Shown here piece by piece: positions 11,345 through 20,984 of a stretch of DNA of 64,000 nucleotides (its first letter is position 1; each line of letters opens with the position of its first letter). The notes below the pieces were generated by a model that ran no database searches, had not been told where the DNA came from, and was given only the letters and a program-made list of their open reading frames with translations. The DNA is from Mesorhizobium shangrilense. GTDB taxonomy: Bacteria; Pseudomonadota; Alphaproteobacteria; Rhizobiales; Rhizobiaceae. Both the position numbers and the translations under genes were made by a program. Location of the stretch: positions 1,307,501 through 1,371,500 of the forward strand of contig NZ_JAQGPN010000001.1 in NCBI RefSeq assembly GCF_028826155.1. Direction: 5' to 3'.

Positions 11345-12207
11345 GCCTGATGTCTGTCGGTTCCCAGCCTTCCAGGCGTGCAGCGCGCAGGAACGTGCTT
11401 GGCTTCCTTGCTCGCCGCTCGCCATTCGCGCTGGCGCTCGTGAGCCTGTTTGTCGTGGCGGCGCTGGTCGGACCGCTCGTTGCGCCGCATTCGATGACGG
11501 ACACCAATCTGGCGATGGCGTTGCAGGGCCCGAGTTCAGCGCATTGGCTGGGAACCGATCCGCTCGGCCGCGATGTGCTCAGTCGCCTGCTCGGGGCATC
11601 GCGCGTGGCGGCGCAGGCCTTCTTGATCGTCGTGCTCATCGGCGGCGTGATCGGGACGGCGCTTGGACTGATTGCCGGCGGGCGTGGCGGCCTTGTCGAC
11701 CTGGTCGTGTCGCGCGTCACCGAAATCCTGCAGGGATTTCCGACGATCCTGGTCGCCATCGTCATCGTCGCCCTGCTGAACCCCTCGCTCACCAACGCGA
11801 TGGTGGCCGTCGGGCTGGCGGCGATCCCGGATTTCGCGCGCGTGTCGCGCAGCGTGGCGATCCAGCTGCGCGACCGCGAGTTCATCGAGGCCGCGCGCGG
11901 GCTGGGCGCCAGCGAGTGGCGGATACTCTGGAGCGAGGTGCTTCCGAACATGGTCGGCCCGCTGATCGTCATCGCCAGCTTCGACGGCGCGCAGGCCATC
12001 CTGTGGGAGGCCTCATTGAGCTTTCTTGGTCTTGGCGTGCAGCCGCCGGCGCCATCCTTCGGCTCGATGCTGCGCGAGGCCCACAGTTACCTCGCGATCC
12101 AGCCCTTTCTGGCCGTCATTGTCGGCCTCGCGGTCTCCGGCTTCATCCTGGGGCTCAACCTTCTGGGTGACGCGCTCGGCGACTATTTCGATCAGTCGAG
12201 GCGGTAG
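11341..12207 (+). CDS. Peptide ABC transporter permease, DppC type (second system)
   Basis: 288 residues, beginning in an ATGA overlap with the DppB-type gene. The motif LGTDPLGRDVLSRLL near residue 70, the EAA loop EAARGLGASEWRILWSEVLPN and the terminal GLNLLGDALGDYFDQ are typical of DppC/OppC. It is the last gene of the peptide-uptake operon; the 190 bases to the next gene hold no ORF I can support and probably the promoter of the next unit. Confidence 0.95.
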   Translation: MSLMSVGSQPSRRAARRNVLGFLARRSPFALALVSLFVVAALVGPLVAPHSMTDTNLAMALQGPSSAHWLGTDPLGRDVLSRLLGASRVAAQAFLIVVLIGGVIGTALGLIAGGRGGLVDLVVSRVTEILQGFPTILVAIVIVALLNPSLTNAMVAVGLAAIPDFARVSRSVAIQLRDREFIEAARGLGASEWRILWSEVLPNMVGPLIVIASFDGAQAILWEASLSFLGLGVQPPAPSFGSMLREAHSYLAIQPFLAVIVGLAVSGFILGLNLLGDALGDYFDQSRR

Positions 12208-12396
12208 ACCAAGGCGGCGTTCGGAATCGGAGTATTGCCGGAACCACGAGAGCTGTTGGCCCGAACGCGGCCCACCGGAGCGGTTGCGGTTCCAGTTCGC
12301 TTGGCGCGCTCCCATCCAACCGTGTCATTTTTGAATTCCATTTGACTTAATCGAGGCGCGGTGAGAACCTTCCCTTAGGAGAGGGGCGGGGCTGCT

Positions 12397-13566
12397 ATGG
12401 CGCTGCGGGGGACAAACCAGGAGTTCGGGCGGCCGTACAACCGGCGCATCGTCCTGGAATCGATCCGCCTCCATGGGCCGACCACGCGTGGCGACATCGC
12501 CGAGCGCGTCGGCCTTACCGTTCAGACAGTCTCCACCATCGTTCGTGAACTCGAGGACCAGGGTTTCATCCTGTCGCTGCGCGACGAGCCCAAGGGGCGC
12601 GGCCTGCCGCCGGCAACGCTCAGGATCAATCCGGAGGGCGGATACGCCGTCGGCATCCATGTGACGCCGCTTGGCATCAACACGGCGCTCATCAATCTCA
12701 GCGGCGAGGTGGTGGAGAGCGCCTATCGTGAAGCGCCGAATGCAACGCCGGACGAGGCCTTCGCCCTCATCGCCGCCATGACGCCGGAGCTGACCCGACG
12801 CAAGGCGGGCGGGCGCATTCTTGGCGTCGGCATGGCGCTGCCCGGTCCCTTCGACGTCGAGTCGATGAGCTTCGTCGGCCCGACGACGATGGCCGGATGG
12901 AAGGACGTGGCGCTGAAGGAGCGGCTGGCGGAGGCGACCGGACTGCCCGCCTTCCTCGAGACGGACATGGCGGCGGCCGCGCTCGGCGAACAGCTGTACG
13001 GGCTCGGAACCGAGTTCGCGGAATACTACTATCTCTATTTCGGCGTCGGGCTCGGCGGCGCGATGGTGCACGAAGGCGTCGTCATGCGCGGGGCCTGGGG
13101 CAATGCCGGCGAGATCGGGCACATCCCGGTCGTGCCGGGCGGCGAGTCCTGCCCGTGCGGCAATCGCGGCTGCCTGGAACGCTACGTCTCGCTGGAGGCG
13201 CTTGGCCGCTGGGAAGGCGGCAGCGCCGAATGGGTGGAGGCGGTGGCGCCGATCTTCCGCAACGCCGTCGCCACGATCGAGAATCTGTTCGACCCGCAGA
13301 CAGTCATCCTGGGCGGGCTGGCGCCGACCGGACTGTTGGAGCAACTGGCGGATGCTGCCGCGCAAGACCTCCCGAATTCTGTCTCCGCGCGGCGGGACCG
13401 CAAGACGCCGCGGGTGATCGTGGCGCGTGGCGGCACGCAGACCGTGCTGCTCGGCGCCGCCGCGCTCGCGGTATCTGGCGTGCTGTCGCCGCGCTTCGGC
13501 CAGATGTTCGCGGCCGAGCGCGCAAACGGGCGCGAAGCGCCTGCAGCCAAGGGGATTGCTGCATGA
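12397..13566 (+). CDS. ROK family transcriptional regulator (NagC/XylR type)
   Basis: 389 residues. An N-terminal winged helix-turn-helix (residues about 15-65) is fused to a ROK sugar-kinase fold. The ROK zinc site is complete: H242 and the CPCGNRGC cluster (C252, C254, C259). The sugar-site aspartate corresponds to D190 in ETDMAAAALGE. This architecture is that of sugar-responsive repressors rather than kinases. The last bases overlap the ATPase gene start (ATGA), so it is co-transcribed with the sugar transporter it probably controls. The inducer is unknown. Confidence 0.92.
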   Translation: MALRGTNQEFGRPYNRRIVLESIRLHGPTTRGDIAERVGLTVQTVSTIVRELEDQGFILSLRDEPKGRGLPPATLRINPEGGYAVGIHVTPLGINTALINLSGEVVESAYREAPNATPDEAFALIAAMTPELTRRKAGGRILGVGMALPGPFDVESMSFVGPTTMAGWKDVALKERLAEATGLPAFLETDMAAAALGEQLYGLGTEFAEYYYLYFGVGLGGAMVHEGVVMRGAWGNAGEIGHIPVVPGGESCPCGNRGCLERYVSLEALGRWEGGSAEWVEAVAPIFRNAVATIENLFDPQTVILGGLAPTGLLEQLADAAAQDLPNSVSARRDRKTPRVIVARGGTQTVLLGAAALAVSGVLSPRFGQMFAAERANGREAPAAKGIAA

Positions 13567-14327
13567 CCGAGCCGTTGCTCGTCCTCGATGACATCCGCAA
13601 GAATTTCGGCGCCATCGAGGCGCTGAAAGGCATCAGCTTCTCGATCGGCAAGGGAGAGGTGGTGGCGCTGCTCGGCGACAACGGGGCGGGCAAGTCGACG
13701 CTGGTCAAGATCATTTCCGGCGGGCTGGAGCCAACGTCCGGGCGCATGCTGTTCGGAGGCCAGGAGTTCCTGGCCAAATCTCCCGCCGAGGCGAAGGCGG
13801 CCGGCATCGAGACGGTCTATCAAGATCTGTCGCTCTGCACGAATGTCGACGTCGTCGCCAACTTCTTCATGGGCCGCGAGATCACCCGCAAGGTGCTCGG
13901 CATCCCGGTGCTGGACGAGCGTGCGATGGAGGAGGTGGCAGGCAATGCGCTCGCCAATGCAGGTACACGCATTCCCTCGCTCAGAACGAATGTCGAGCAC
14001 CTGTCCGGAGGCCAGCGGCAGGCGATCGAACTCAACCGCTTCGTCCACTGGGGCGGCAAGCTGGTGCTGCTCGACGAGCCGTTCGCCGCACTCGGCGTCG
14101 AGCAGACGCGGCGCGGCCTCGACATGATCCGCCAGGTGGCGGCCCAGGGTATCGGCGTCGTCATCATCACCCACATCATGCAGCAGGCATTCCAGGTCGC
14201 CGACCGGATCGTCGTGATCCGGCATGGCGTGGTCGCGGGCGATGTCCCGTGCAGTCAAACCAGCCCCGATGCGGTGGTCAGGATGATCACCGGGGAAACA
14301 CCCGCCGGCGCCGGACCGGCAGGCTGA
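13563..14327 (+). CDS. Sugar ABC transporter ATP-binding protein, single-domain FrcA type
   Basis: 254 residues. Walker A GDNGAGKST near residue 38, signature LSGGQRQAIELNR and Walker B LVLLDEPFAALGV. It has only one nucleotide-binding domain, like FrcA of rhizobia, unlike the duplicated RbsA/XylG proteins. The DEPFAALGV form resembles the DEPTAALGV of FrcA-like ATPases. A longer frame from 12897 runs within the ROK gene and is rejected. It serves the permease and binding protein that follow. Confidence 0.92.
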   Translation: MTEPLLVLDDIRKNFGAIEALKGISFSIGKGEVVALLGDNGAGKSTLVKIISGGLEPTSGRMLFGGQEFLAKSPAEAKAAGIETVYQDLSLCTNVDVVANFFMGREITRKVLGIPVLDERAMEEVAGNALANAGTRIPSLRTNVEHLSGGQRQAIELNRFVHWGGKLVLLDEPFAALGVEQTRRGLDMIRQVAAQGIGVVIITHIMQQAFQVADRIVVIRHGVVAGDVPCSQTSPDAVVRMITGETPAGAGPAG

Positions 14328-14366
14328 GGGGCGCATAAAAGGGGTCCGGCAAGAGGAGCGAACGAA

Positions 14367-15407
14367 ATGAAACGACTACTTCTTTCTGCGTTGGGCGTGG
14401 TGGCAGTCGCCGCTGCGATGCTGACGCCGGCCTTCGCCCAGTCGAAGGGAACCGTCTACTACCTCGTGCCGACCCTGCTCGACGAGTTCCAGACCGGCTC
14501 GGTGAGCGCGCTGGAAATGTTCCTGAAGCAGGTCGGCTACGACATGAAGTCGCTCAACGCCGACAACAAGACGGACCAGCAGCAGAGCCAGATGAACGAC
14601 GTCATTGCCTTGAAGCCGTCGGCGGTGGTGCTCGCCGCTGTCGATTTCAACGCGCTGAAGCCGTCCATCGAGGCGGCGCGCGCGGCCGGCATCCCGGTGG
14701 TCGAGTTCGACAGGCAGATCACCTCGACACCCTCGGACTTTACCTCTGTTGCCGGCACGGTCGAGATCGGTCATGTGGCGGCTGAGCAGGCCGAGAAGCT
14801 GCTGACCGCGAAGAACGGATCGGTGAAGGGCAAGATCCTGCAGGTGCTGGGAGATCCCGGCGACCCCTACACCCTCGACATCCAGAAGGGCTTCGAGGAA
14901 AAGATGAAGGAATACCCCGAAGTTACCATCATCTCGCATCCGGCGATGCTGTGGGCTGCGGATGCGGCTGGCACCATCGTGAACGACCAGCTCATCGCCA
15001 ATCCCGACATCGACCTGATCTTCAGCCACGCCGCGCATCTCTCGGTCGCCGGCGTCGCCTCGCTCGAAGCCGCCGGCAAGAAGCCCGGCGACATCATGAT
15101 GATGAGCTCGAACGGCGCACCGGTCGGCCTCGACCTGATCCGCAAGGGCTGGCTGAACGTCGAGGTGGAGCAGCCGCTCTACGCGCAGGCGGCGGCGGTC
15201 GCCATGTTCATGGACAAGGTGGTCAACAAGCAGGAGATCAAGGCCGGCAACTACGACGTGCTCGGCCTGCCTTCGGTGGTGACCATCGAGGCCTGGGGCC
15301 CGAACATCAAGATCCCAGGCGCTGCCATCGACAAGAGCAACGTCGATAACCCGGCCTTCTGGGGCAACATGAAGCCGCCCGCGGATACCGTGAAGGCGGT
15401 GGAGTGA
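14367..15407 (+). CDS. Periplasmic sugar-binding protein (type 1 periplasmic binding fold)
   Basis: 346 residues with a clear signal peptide cleaved after AFA (residue 24). A GAGCG-rich ribosome site precedes the ATG. The two-lobed type 1 fold is suggested by repeated segments such as [33 protein letters not shown], typical of ribose/rhizopine/xylose binders. It belongs with the FrcA-type ATPase upstream and the RbsC-type permease downstream. The ligand is probably a monosaccharide or polyol, given the ROK regulator and SDR enzyme nearby, but cannot be named. Confidence 0.92.
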   Translation: MKRLLLSALGVVAVAAAMLTPAFAQSKGTVYYLVPTLLDEFQTGSVSALEMFLKQVGYDMKSLNADNKTDQQQSQMNDVIALKPSAVVLAAVDFNALKPSIEAARAAGIPVVEFDRQITSTPSDFTSVAGTVEIGHVAAEQAEKLLTAKNGSVKGKILQVLGDPGDPYTLDIQKGFEEKMKEYPEVTIISHPAMLWAADAAGTIVNDQLIANPDIDLIFSHAAHLSVAGVASLEAAGKKPGDIMMMSSNGAPVGLDLIRKGWLNVEVEQPLYAQAAAVAMFMDKVVNKQEIKAGNYDVLGLPSVVTIEAWGPNIKIPGAAIDKSNVDNPAFWGNMKPPADTVKAVE

Positions 15408-15422
15408 GGCAGTTGCCGCTCA

Positions 15423-15545
15423 CGCCCCCTCCACCACACTTCGCGTGGTCCCCCTCCCCCGCTTTGCAGGGGAGGATCCGGCGGCGCCGTTCGATCCTTC
15501 CCCGTTTACGGGGGAGGAGGACCGCCGAAGGCGGTGGAGGGGGCG
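15423..15545. repeat. Palindromic mosaic intergenic repeat, copy A
   Basis: A 123-base element bounded by perfect 13-base inverted arms, CGCCCCCTCCACC at 15423-15435 and GGTGGAGGGGGCG at 15533-15545. Inside are smaller hairpins, including TCCCCGTTTACGGGGGA near 15499 and ACCGCCGAAGGCGGT near 15521. A related copy with the same arms lies at 20822-20956. It sits between the binding-protein and permease genes of one operon, so it is transcribed and could affect mRNA stability or relative expression. Such GC-rich mosaic repeats are common in Rhizobiales genomes. Confidence 0.85.
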
Positions 15546-15591
15546 CAAGGCGCGGAAATTCGTATCCTGGTCGCTTTTATCCGGCTTGTTC

Positions 15592-16587
15592 ATGAACCTT
15601 CGCACCCGCCGTATCCTCGAGTTCGTGCTGGACAATCTCGTCTGGTTCATGCTGCTTTTCGTGCTGGCGATCTTCTCGATCTTCGTCCCGAACTATTTCC
15701 AGCTCGGCATCTTCGCCAACATCATCGAGGCATCGAGCGTGTTGGGCGTGATGTCCATCGGCCTGGCGCTGGTCATCATCACCGGCCACATGGATCTGTC
15801 GGTCGAATCCGTCGCCGCCCTCGCTGCGATGACGGTCGGCATCCTGTTCTGCTCGGCCGGCATCGGATTGGGCGTGCAGCTCTACCCGGAATGGCTGATG
15901 GTGCCGGTGTCGCTGCTCATCGCGATCAGCGTCGGGGGGCTCATCGGGACGCTGAACGGCGTGCTCGTCGTCAAGCTGAAGATGAGCGCGTTCATCATTA
16001 CGCTGGCGTCCTACATCTGGGTGCGGGGACTGGTGGTCGCGGTATCGGGCGGCCGCTCGGCGCAGGATCTCGCGCCGGCGATCCGCTGGTTCGGCATCCA
16101 GCGCGTGCTCGGCCTGCCGCTGACGGCCTGGATCGCGATCTCGTGCTTCGTCGTGTTCTCGCTGATCATGGCAAAAACCCCCTTCGGCCGGCACCTGAAG
16201 ATGATCGGCGGCAACGAGCAGGCGACCTATCGCGCCGGCATCCGCGTGACGCGCAACCTGATCCTCGCCTTCGTCATGGCCGGCGCCATCGCCGGGCTGG
16301 CCGGCTGGTTGCTGACGATCCGCACCTCGGGCGCGACCGCCAATCTCGGCGTCGGCCTGCTGTTCAACGCCTTCGCCGCGGTGGTGATCGGCGGCGTCAG
16401 CCTGAAGGGCGGCGTCGGCTCGCTGCCGGGCGTCTATGCCGGCGTGCTCCTCTTGTCGTCGATCAATACGGCGATCAATCTCATGGGGCTTCCGGCCAAT
16501 TTCACGCAGGTCATCCACGGCCTGCTGGTGCTGGCGGCCGTGCTGCTCGACACGCTGAAGCAGACGATCCGGCAAAGACTCGCATAG
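15592..16587 (+). CDS. Sugar ABC transporter permease, RbsC/FrcC type
   Basis: 331 residues from the ATG at 15592. The frame is open from 15445, but that extension translates the palindromic repeat and lies outside the usual family start, so I reject it. The protein has 8-10 hydrophobic segments and the conserved motifs GHMDLSVESVAALAAM (residues about 63-80) and FGRHLKMIGGNEQATYRAGI near residue 200 found in RbsC-like permeases. It completes the FrcA-type importer encoded here. The SDR gene starts nine bases after its stop. Confidence 0.93.
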   Translation: MNLRTRRILEFVLDNLVWFMLLFVLAIFSIFVPNYFQLGIFANIIEASSVLGVMSIGLALVIITGHMDLSVESVAALAAMTVGILFCSAGIGLGVQLYPEWLMVPVSLLIAISVGGLIGTLNGVLVVKLKMSAFIITLASYIWVRGLVVAVSGGRSAQDLAPAIRWFGIQRVLGLPLTAWIAISCFVVFSLIMAKTPFGRHLKMIGGNEQATYRAGIRVTRNLILAFVMAGAIAGLAGWLLTIRTSGATANLGVGLLFNAFAAVVIGGVSLKGGVGSLPGVYAGVLLLSSINTAINLMGLPANFTQVIHGLLVLAAVLLDTLKQTIRQRLA

Positions 16588-16595
16588 GAGCAGGG

Positions 16596-17366
16596 ATGAC
16601 TGGAAGACTGGACGGCAAGGTCGCGCTCGTCATCGGGGCCGCGCGCGGCATTGGCAGGGGCATCGCCGAGCGCTTCGCCGAAGAGGGCGCCCGGCTGGTG
16701 CTGGCCGATACGGAGGCGGAGGCCGGGGAGGCGACGGCCCAGGAGCTGGATGCCGTCTTCCTGGAGACCGACATCTCCAAGATGGCGGATGCCGAGGCGG
16801 CCGTCGCGCTGGCTGTCGAGCGCCATGGGCGGCTTGATGTGCTGGTCCAGAACGCAGGCATCTACCCCTGGCAACTGATCGAGGATACCAGCCCCGACGA
16901 CTGGGACCGCGTGATGGCGGTCAACCTGCGCGGCACGTTCAACTCGGCGCGGGCGGCGCTGACACCCATGAAGGCGCAGCGGTCCGGTCGCATGCTGTTC
17001 ACCTCGTCCATCACCGGGCCGCATGTCACCAGCCCCGGCCACGGCCACTACTCGGCCAGCAAGTCGGGCATCAACGGTTTTATCCGCTCGGCGGCGCTGG
17101 AGTTTTCGGGCTACGGCATCACCGTCAACGGCGTCGAGCCCGGCAACATCATGACCGAAGCCATCCGCCTGCATCGCGGACCGGAGTTCATCAAGAGCAT
17201 GGAGGACGCGATCCCGCTCGGCCGGTTGGGCACTCCGCGCGACGTGGCCAGCGCCTTCCTGTTCCTGGCGTCGGGTGACGCGGACTACATCACCGGCACG
17301 ACCATCGTCGTCGACGGCGGGCAGTTGCTGCCCGAGGGCGCCGACTTCCGCATCCTGCCGCCATGA
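16596..17366 (+). CDS. SDR family NAD(P)-dependent oxidoreductase
   Basis: 256 residues, ATG at 16596 behind AGGAGCAGGG. The cofactor motif GAARGIG is at residues 14-20, NAGIY near 86, the catalytic serine in TSSIT (about 138), and Y152 and K156 in YSASK. The sequence is that of classical SDR dehydrogenases. Aspartate 38 (LVLADT) at the end of the second strand suggests NAD rather than NADP. Placed directly after a sugar permease, it probably oxidises the imported sugar or polyol. The substrate is inference only. The stop overlaps the next start (ATGA). Confidence 0.93.
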   Translation: MTGRLDGKVALVIGAARGIGRGIAERFAEEGARLVLADTEAEAGEATAQELDAVFLETDISKMADAEAAVALAVERHGRLDVLVQNAGIYPWQLIEDTSPDDWDRVMAVNLRGTFNSARAALTPMKAQRSGRMLFTSSITGPHVTSPGHGHYSASKSGINGFIRSAALEFSGYGITVNGVEPGNIMTEAIRLHRGPEFIKSMEDAIPLGRLGTPRDVASAFLFLASGDADYITGTTIVVDGGQLLPEGADFRILPP

Positions 17367-17998
17367 TTCTCGACCTCGGCGACGGGTTCTTCCTGCGCCG
17401 GGCGAGCGTGCAGGATCATGCGGCGTTCTGCCGGATCTGCCTGAGGACGGGAGATGCCGGCAGGGATGCGACCGGCCGGGAAGACGTCCCGGATCTGATG
17501 GGAATGATCTATGCCGTTCCCTATCAGGTGTTCGAGCCCGACTTCGCCCATGCGATCGATGGCCCGCAGGGGGTCGCGGGCTATCTGCTCGGCGCGCCGG
17601 ACACGCAGAGCTTTAATGCGAGGCTCGCGGCGGAGTGGTATCCGAAGCTGCAGAAGCGCGTTGCGGATCCCGGGCCGGATGCCTCGAAATGGACCGGCAG
17701 CGATTGGGCGCGGCGCTGGATCCATCATCCCGACCTTACGGTGCCGGCCGCGCTCGCCGCCTACCCGTCGCACGGCCACATCGACCTGCTGCCAGAAGCA
17801 CAGGGCAAGGGTATCGGCAGAAAGTGCATGGCGTTCCTGGAGCAGCGGCTCAGGCAGGCGGGCTCGACCGGAATGTATCTAGACGTCAATCCGCGCAACG
17901 AGAAGGCGCAGAAATTCTATCGAGAACTGGGGTTCGAAGCCTTGAGAGATGAGAGGCTACCCGAGACATCCACGTTCATGATGAAGTCGTTGAGGTGA
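17363..17998 (+). CDS. GNAT family N-acetyltransferase, OGA-associated type
   Basis: 211 residues, ATGA overlap with the SDR gene. The acetyl-CoA loop is seen as LPEAQGKGIGRKCM, followed by LDVNPRNEKAQKFYRELGF, both typical of GNAT enzymes. The HIDLLPEAQGKG segment resembles bacterial acetyltransferases related to the C-terminal domain of eukaryotic O-GlcNAcase; that subfamily assignment is from memory and less certain. It is the last gene of the sugar locus, which may mean the imported compound is an amino sugar. It converges on the minus-strand ATPase gene with an 18-base gap. Confidence 0.85.
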   Translation: MILDLGDGFFLRRASVQDHAAFCRICLRTGDAGRDATGREDVPDLMGMIYAVPYQVFEPDFAHAIDGPQGVAGYLLGAPDTQSFNARLAAEWYPKLQKRVADPGPDASKWTGSDWARRWIHHPDLTVPAALAAYPSHGHIDLLPEAQGKGIGRKCMAFLEQRLRQAGSTGMYLDVNPRNEKAQKFYRELGFEALRDERLPETSTFMMKSLR

Positions 17999-18016
17999 GT
18001 GGAGCGCGGTGGCCTC

Positions 18017-19102
<1,086 letters not shown>

Positions 19103-19110
19103 CCGTTCTC

Positions 19111-19938
19111 CTATTTGACCGCGCCTTCGGTCAGGCCGGCGACGAACCAGCGGCCCACGAATGCGAAGAGGATGACGACGGGGATGGTGGCGATGGTCGC
19201 GCCGGCCAGCAGCAGTCCCCAGTCGATCTGATATTGTCCGATGATGCCGGCGAAGCCGACGGGAATCGTGCGCCTGGCGTCCGACACGATCAGCACCGAG
19301 GCGAACAGGTATTCGGTCCACGAGGCGATGAAGGTGAAGATCGCCACGCTGGCGATGCCCGGCGCGATCAGCGGCGCCATGATGCGCAGCAGGATGACGC
19401 GGGCGGGCGCGCCGTCGACGATCGCCGCCTCCTCGATCTCGCGCGGCACCGAAGCCAGGAACGAGCGCATCATCCAGATAGAGAAGGGCAGGGCGAAGGC
19501 GATGTTCACGATCACCAGGCTGGTGCGCGTGTCGATCAGCCCGAATTTGGCGAACAGGCCGTAGATCGGGATGAGCACGACGACGGTCGGGAAGGCATAG
19601 GTGAGCAGGATCAGCCGGTAGAGCGCGGCGCGCCCAGGAAACTCCATGCGGAAGAAGGCGTAGGCAGCCGGCAGCGCGAGCGCGACGGTGAAAGCGGTCG
19701 AGAACAGGGCGACGCCAAGGCTGTTCAGCAGGTAGGCGGGAAAGTCCGTCGACTGGAACAGCTTGTCGAAGTGCTGCAGGGTGAAGCTGCGCGGAAACAT
19801 CGTCGGGTCGCGGCTGATGATCTCCTTGGGCAGCTTGATCGAGCCGGTCATCACCCACCAGAAGGGCAGGCCGATGAGCAGGACGATCAGCCCGAGGCCC
19901 GAGAAGAGAGCGAGCGATTGCGGCAGGGTACGTTTCAT
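19111..19938 (-). CDS. Sugar ABC transporter permease, MalG type
   Basis: 275 residues. An N-terminal membrane helix is followed by a periplasmic loop (PRSFTLQHFDKLF), five more helices and the EAA loop EEAAIVDGAPARVILLRIMAPL near residue 190, as in MalG-type carbohydrate permeases. Its start overlaps the stop of the MalF-type gene by four bases, and eight bases separate its stop from the ATPase start. Confidence 0.94.
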   Translation of the reverse strand: MKRTLPQSLALFSGLGLIVLLIGLPFWWVMTGSIKLPKEIISRDPTMFPRSFTLQHFDKLFQSTDFPAYLLNSLGVALFSTAFTVALALPAAYAFFRMEFPGRAALYRLILLTYAFPTVVVLIPIYGLFAKFGLIDTRTSLVIVNIAFALPFSIWMMRSFLASVPREIEEAAIVDGAPARVILLRIMAPLIAPGIASVAIFTFIASWTEYLFASVLIVSDARRTIPVGFAGIIGQYQIDWGLLLAGATIATIPVVILFAFVGRWFVAGLTEGAVK

Positions 19939-20807
19939 CGTGCCTCCTCGCTCGCGGTCATCGCGCGCGTCGCCACCAGCGCAAAACCCATCAGGAGCAG
20001 GCTGGTCAACACCGAGATGGTCGCCGCTTCGCTGAGGCGGTAGCCCTTGAACGCGGTCTCGTAGATCAGCACGGGCAGCGTCTGTGTCGCCTGAGACGGC
20101 CCGCCGGCGGTGAGCAGCCAGATCACGTCGAAGACGTTGAAGGAAAGCAGCGTCCCGACGACGCCGAGCACGATCAGCGTCGGTTGCAGCAGCGGCCAGG
20201 TAATGCGTGTAAAGCGCTTCCAGGCGCTCGCGCCGTCGATCCGAGCGGCTTCGTAGAGGTCGCCGGGAATGCGGGTGAGGCCGGCCAGCATCATCAGCGC
20301 CACGAACGGGAACCAGCGCCAGGAATTGATCATGACCAGCGTGGTCATCGCCCCCTCACGCGTCGCGAAGAAGCCGACGGGGCGATCGATGATGCCGAAC
20401 TGAATGAGCAGCGGATTGACCATGCCGCCCGACGTCGACAGCAGCCATCGCCAGATGATGACGACGACGACGGTCGGCACGATCCAGGTCAGGATGATCC
20501 AGGTGCGGGCGATGCGCACGCCCGGGAATTTCTGGTTGAGGATGAGCGCCACGCCGAGCGCGACCGCGGTCTGCACGACGGCGTTGGCGACGACCCAGAC
20601 CACGCTACGCCCGAACGCCCGCCAGAAGCCGCTGCCGCCGAGCACGGCCGCATAGTTGTCGAAGCCGACGAAGGTTCCGGCGGATCCGATCACGCCGACA
20701 TTCTGGAAGCTCAGGATGACCGCCTGGACCAGCGGCCATCCGAGCACTGCCAACAGGAACAGCAGGGCCGGGGCAATGAAGAGAAAGGCAAGGCGCGGGT
20801 TGGTCAT
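19935..20807 (-). CDS. Sugar ABC transporter permease, MalF type
   Basis: 290 residues from the ATG at 20807 (MTNPRLAFLF). The frame is open to 20897, but the extra 30 residues translate the palindromic repeat and are not membrane-protein-like. Six helices and the EAA loop YEAARIDGASAWKRFTRITWPLL near residue 205 support the MalF-type family. The carbohydrate cannot be identified from the sequence. Confidence 0.93.
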   Translation of the reverse strand: MTNPRLAFLFIAPALLFLLAVLGWPLVQAVILSFQNVGVIGSAGTFVGFDNYAAVLGGSGFWRAFGRSVVWVVANAVVQTAVALGVALILNQKFPGVRIARTWIILTWIVPTVVVVIIWRWLLSTSGGMVNPLLIQFGIIDRPVGFFATREGAMTTLVMINSWRWFPFVALMMLAGLTRIPGDLYEAARIDGASAWKRFTRITWPLLQPTLIVLGVVGTLLSFNVFDVIWLLTAGGPSQATQTLPVLIYETAFKGYRLSEAATISVLTSLLLMGFALVATRAMTASEEAR

Positions 20808-20821
20808 GGTTGGACGAATTG

Positions 20822-20956
20822 CGCCCCCTCCACCATGCTCCGCATGGTCCCCCTCCCCCGCTTCGCAGGGGAGGATCCGCGACGACATCGCCGGCACGAC
20901 CCGGATCCTCCCCCGTTTACGGGGCAGGGGGACCGCCGCAGGCGGTGGAGGGGGCG
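20822..20956. repeat. Palindromic mosaic intergenic repeat, copy B
   Basis: A 135-base relative of the element at 15423-15545. It has the identical 13-base arms (20822-20834 and 20944-20956), the same CCCCCTCCCCCGCTT block and a CCCCGTTTACGGGG hairpin near 20911. The middle differs from copy A. It fills most of the gap between the binding-protein gene and the MalF-type permease gene in the minus-strand operon, so both copies sit at the same relative place, between a binding-protein gene and a permease gene. Confidence 0.85.
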
Positions 20957-20984
20957 AAGCAACAGACTAAGCTCGATAGGGCGA

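Noticed and set aside
15423..15545. Possible CRISPR or insertion-sequence end
   Set aside because: There are only two distant copies, no spacers of regular size, no transposase gene and no target duplication visible. A mosaic palindromic repeat explains it.
15445..15591. N-terminal extension of the RbsC-type permease
   Set aside because: The 49 codons are the translated palindromic repeat. The family start lies at 15592.
20808..20897. N-terminal extension of the MalF-type permease
   Set aside because: The 30 extra codons again translate a repeat copy. The ATG at 20807 gives the usual start before the first helix.
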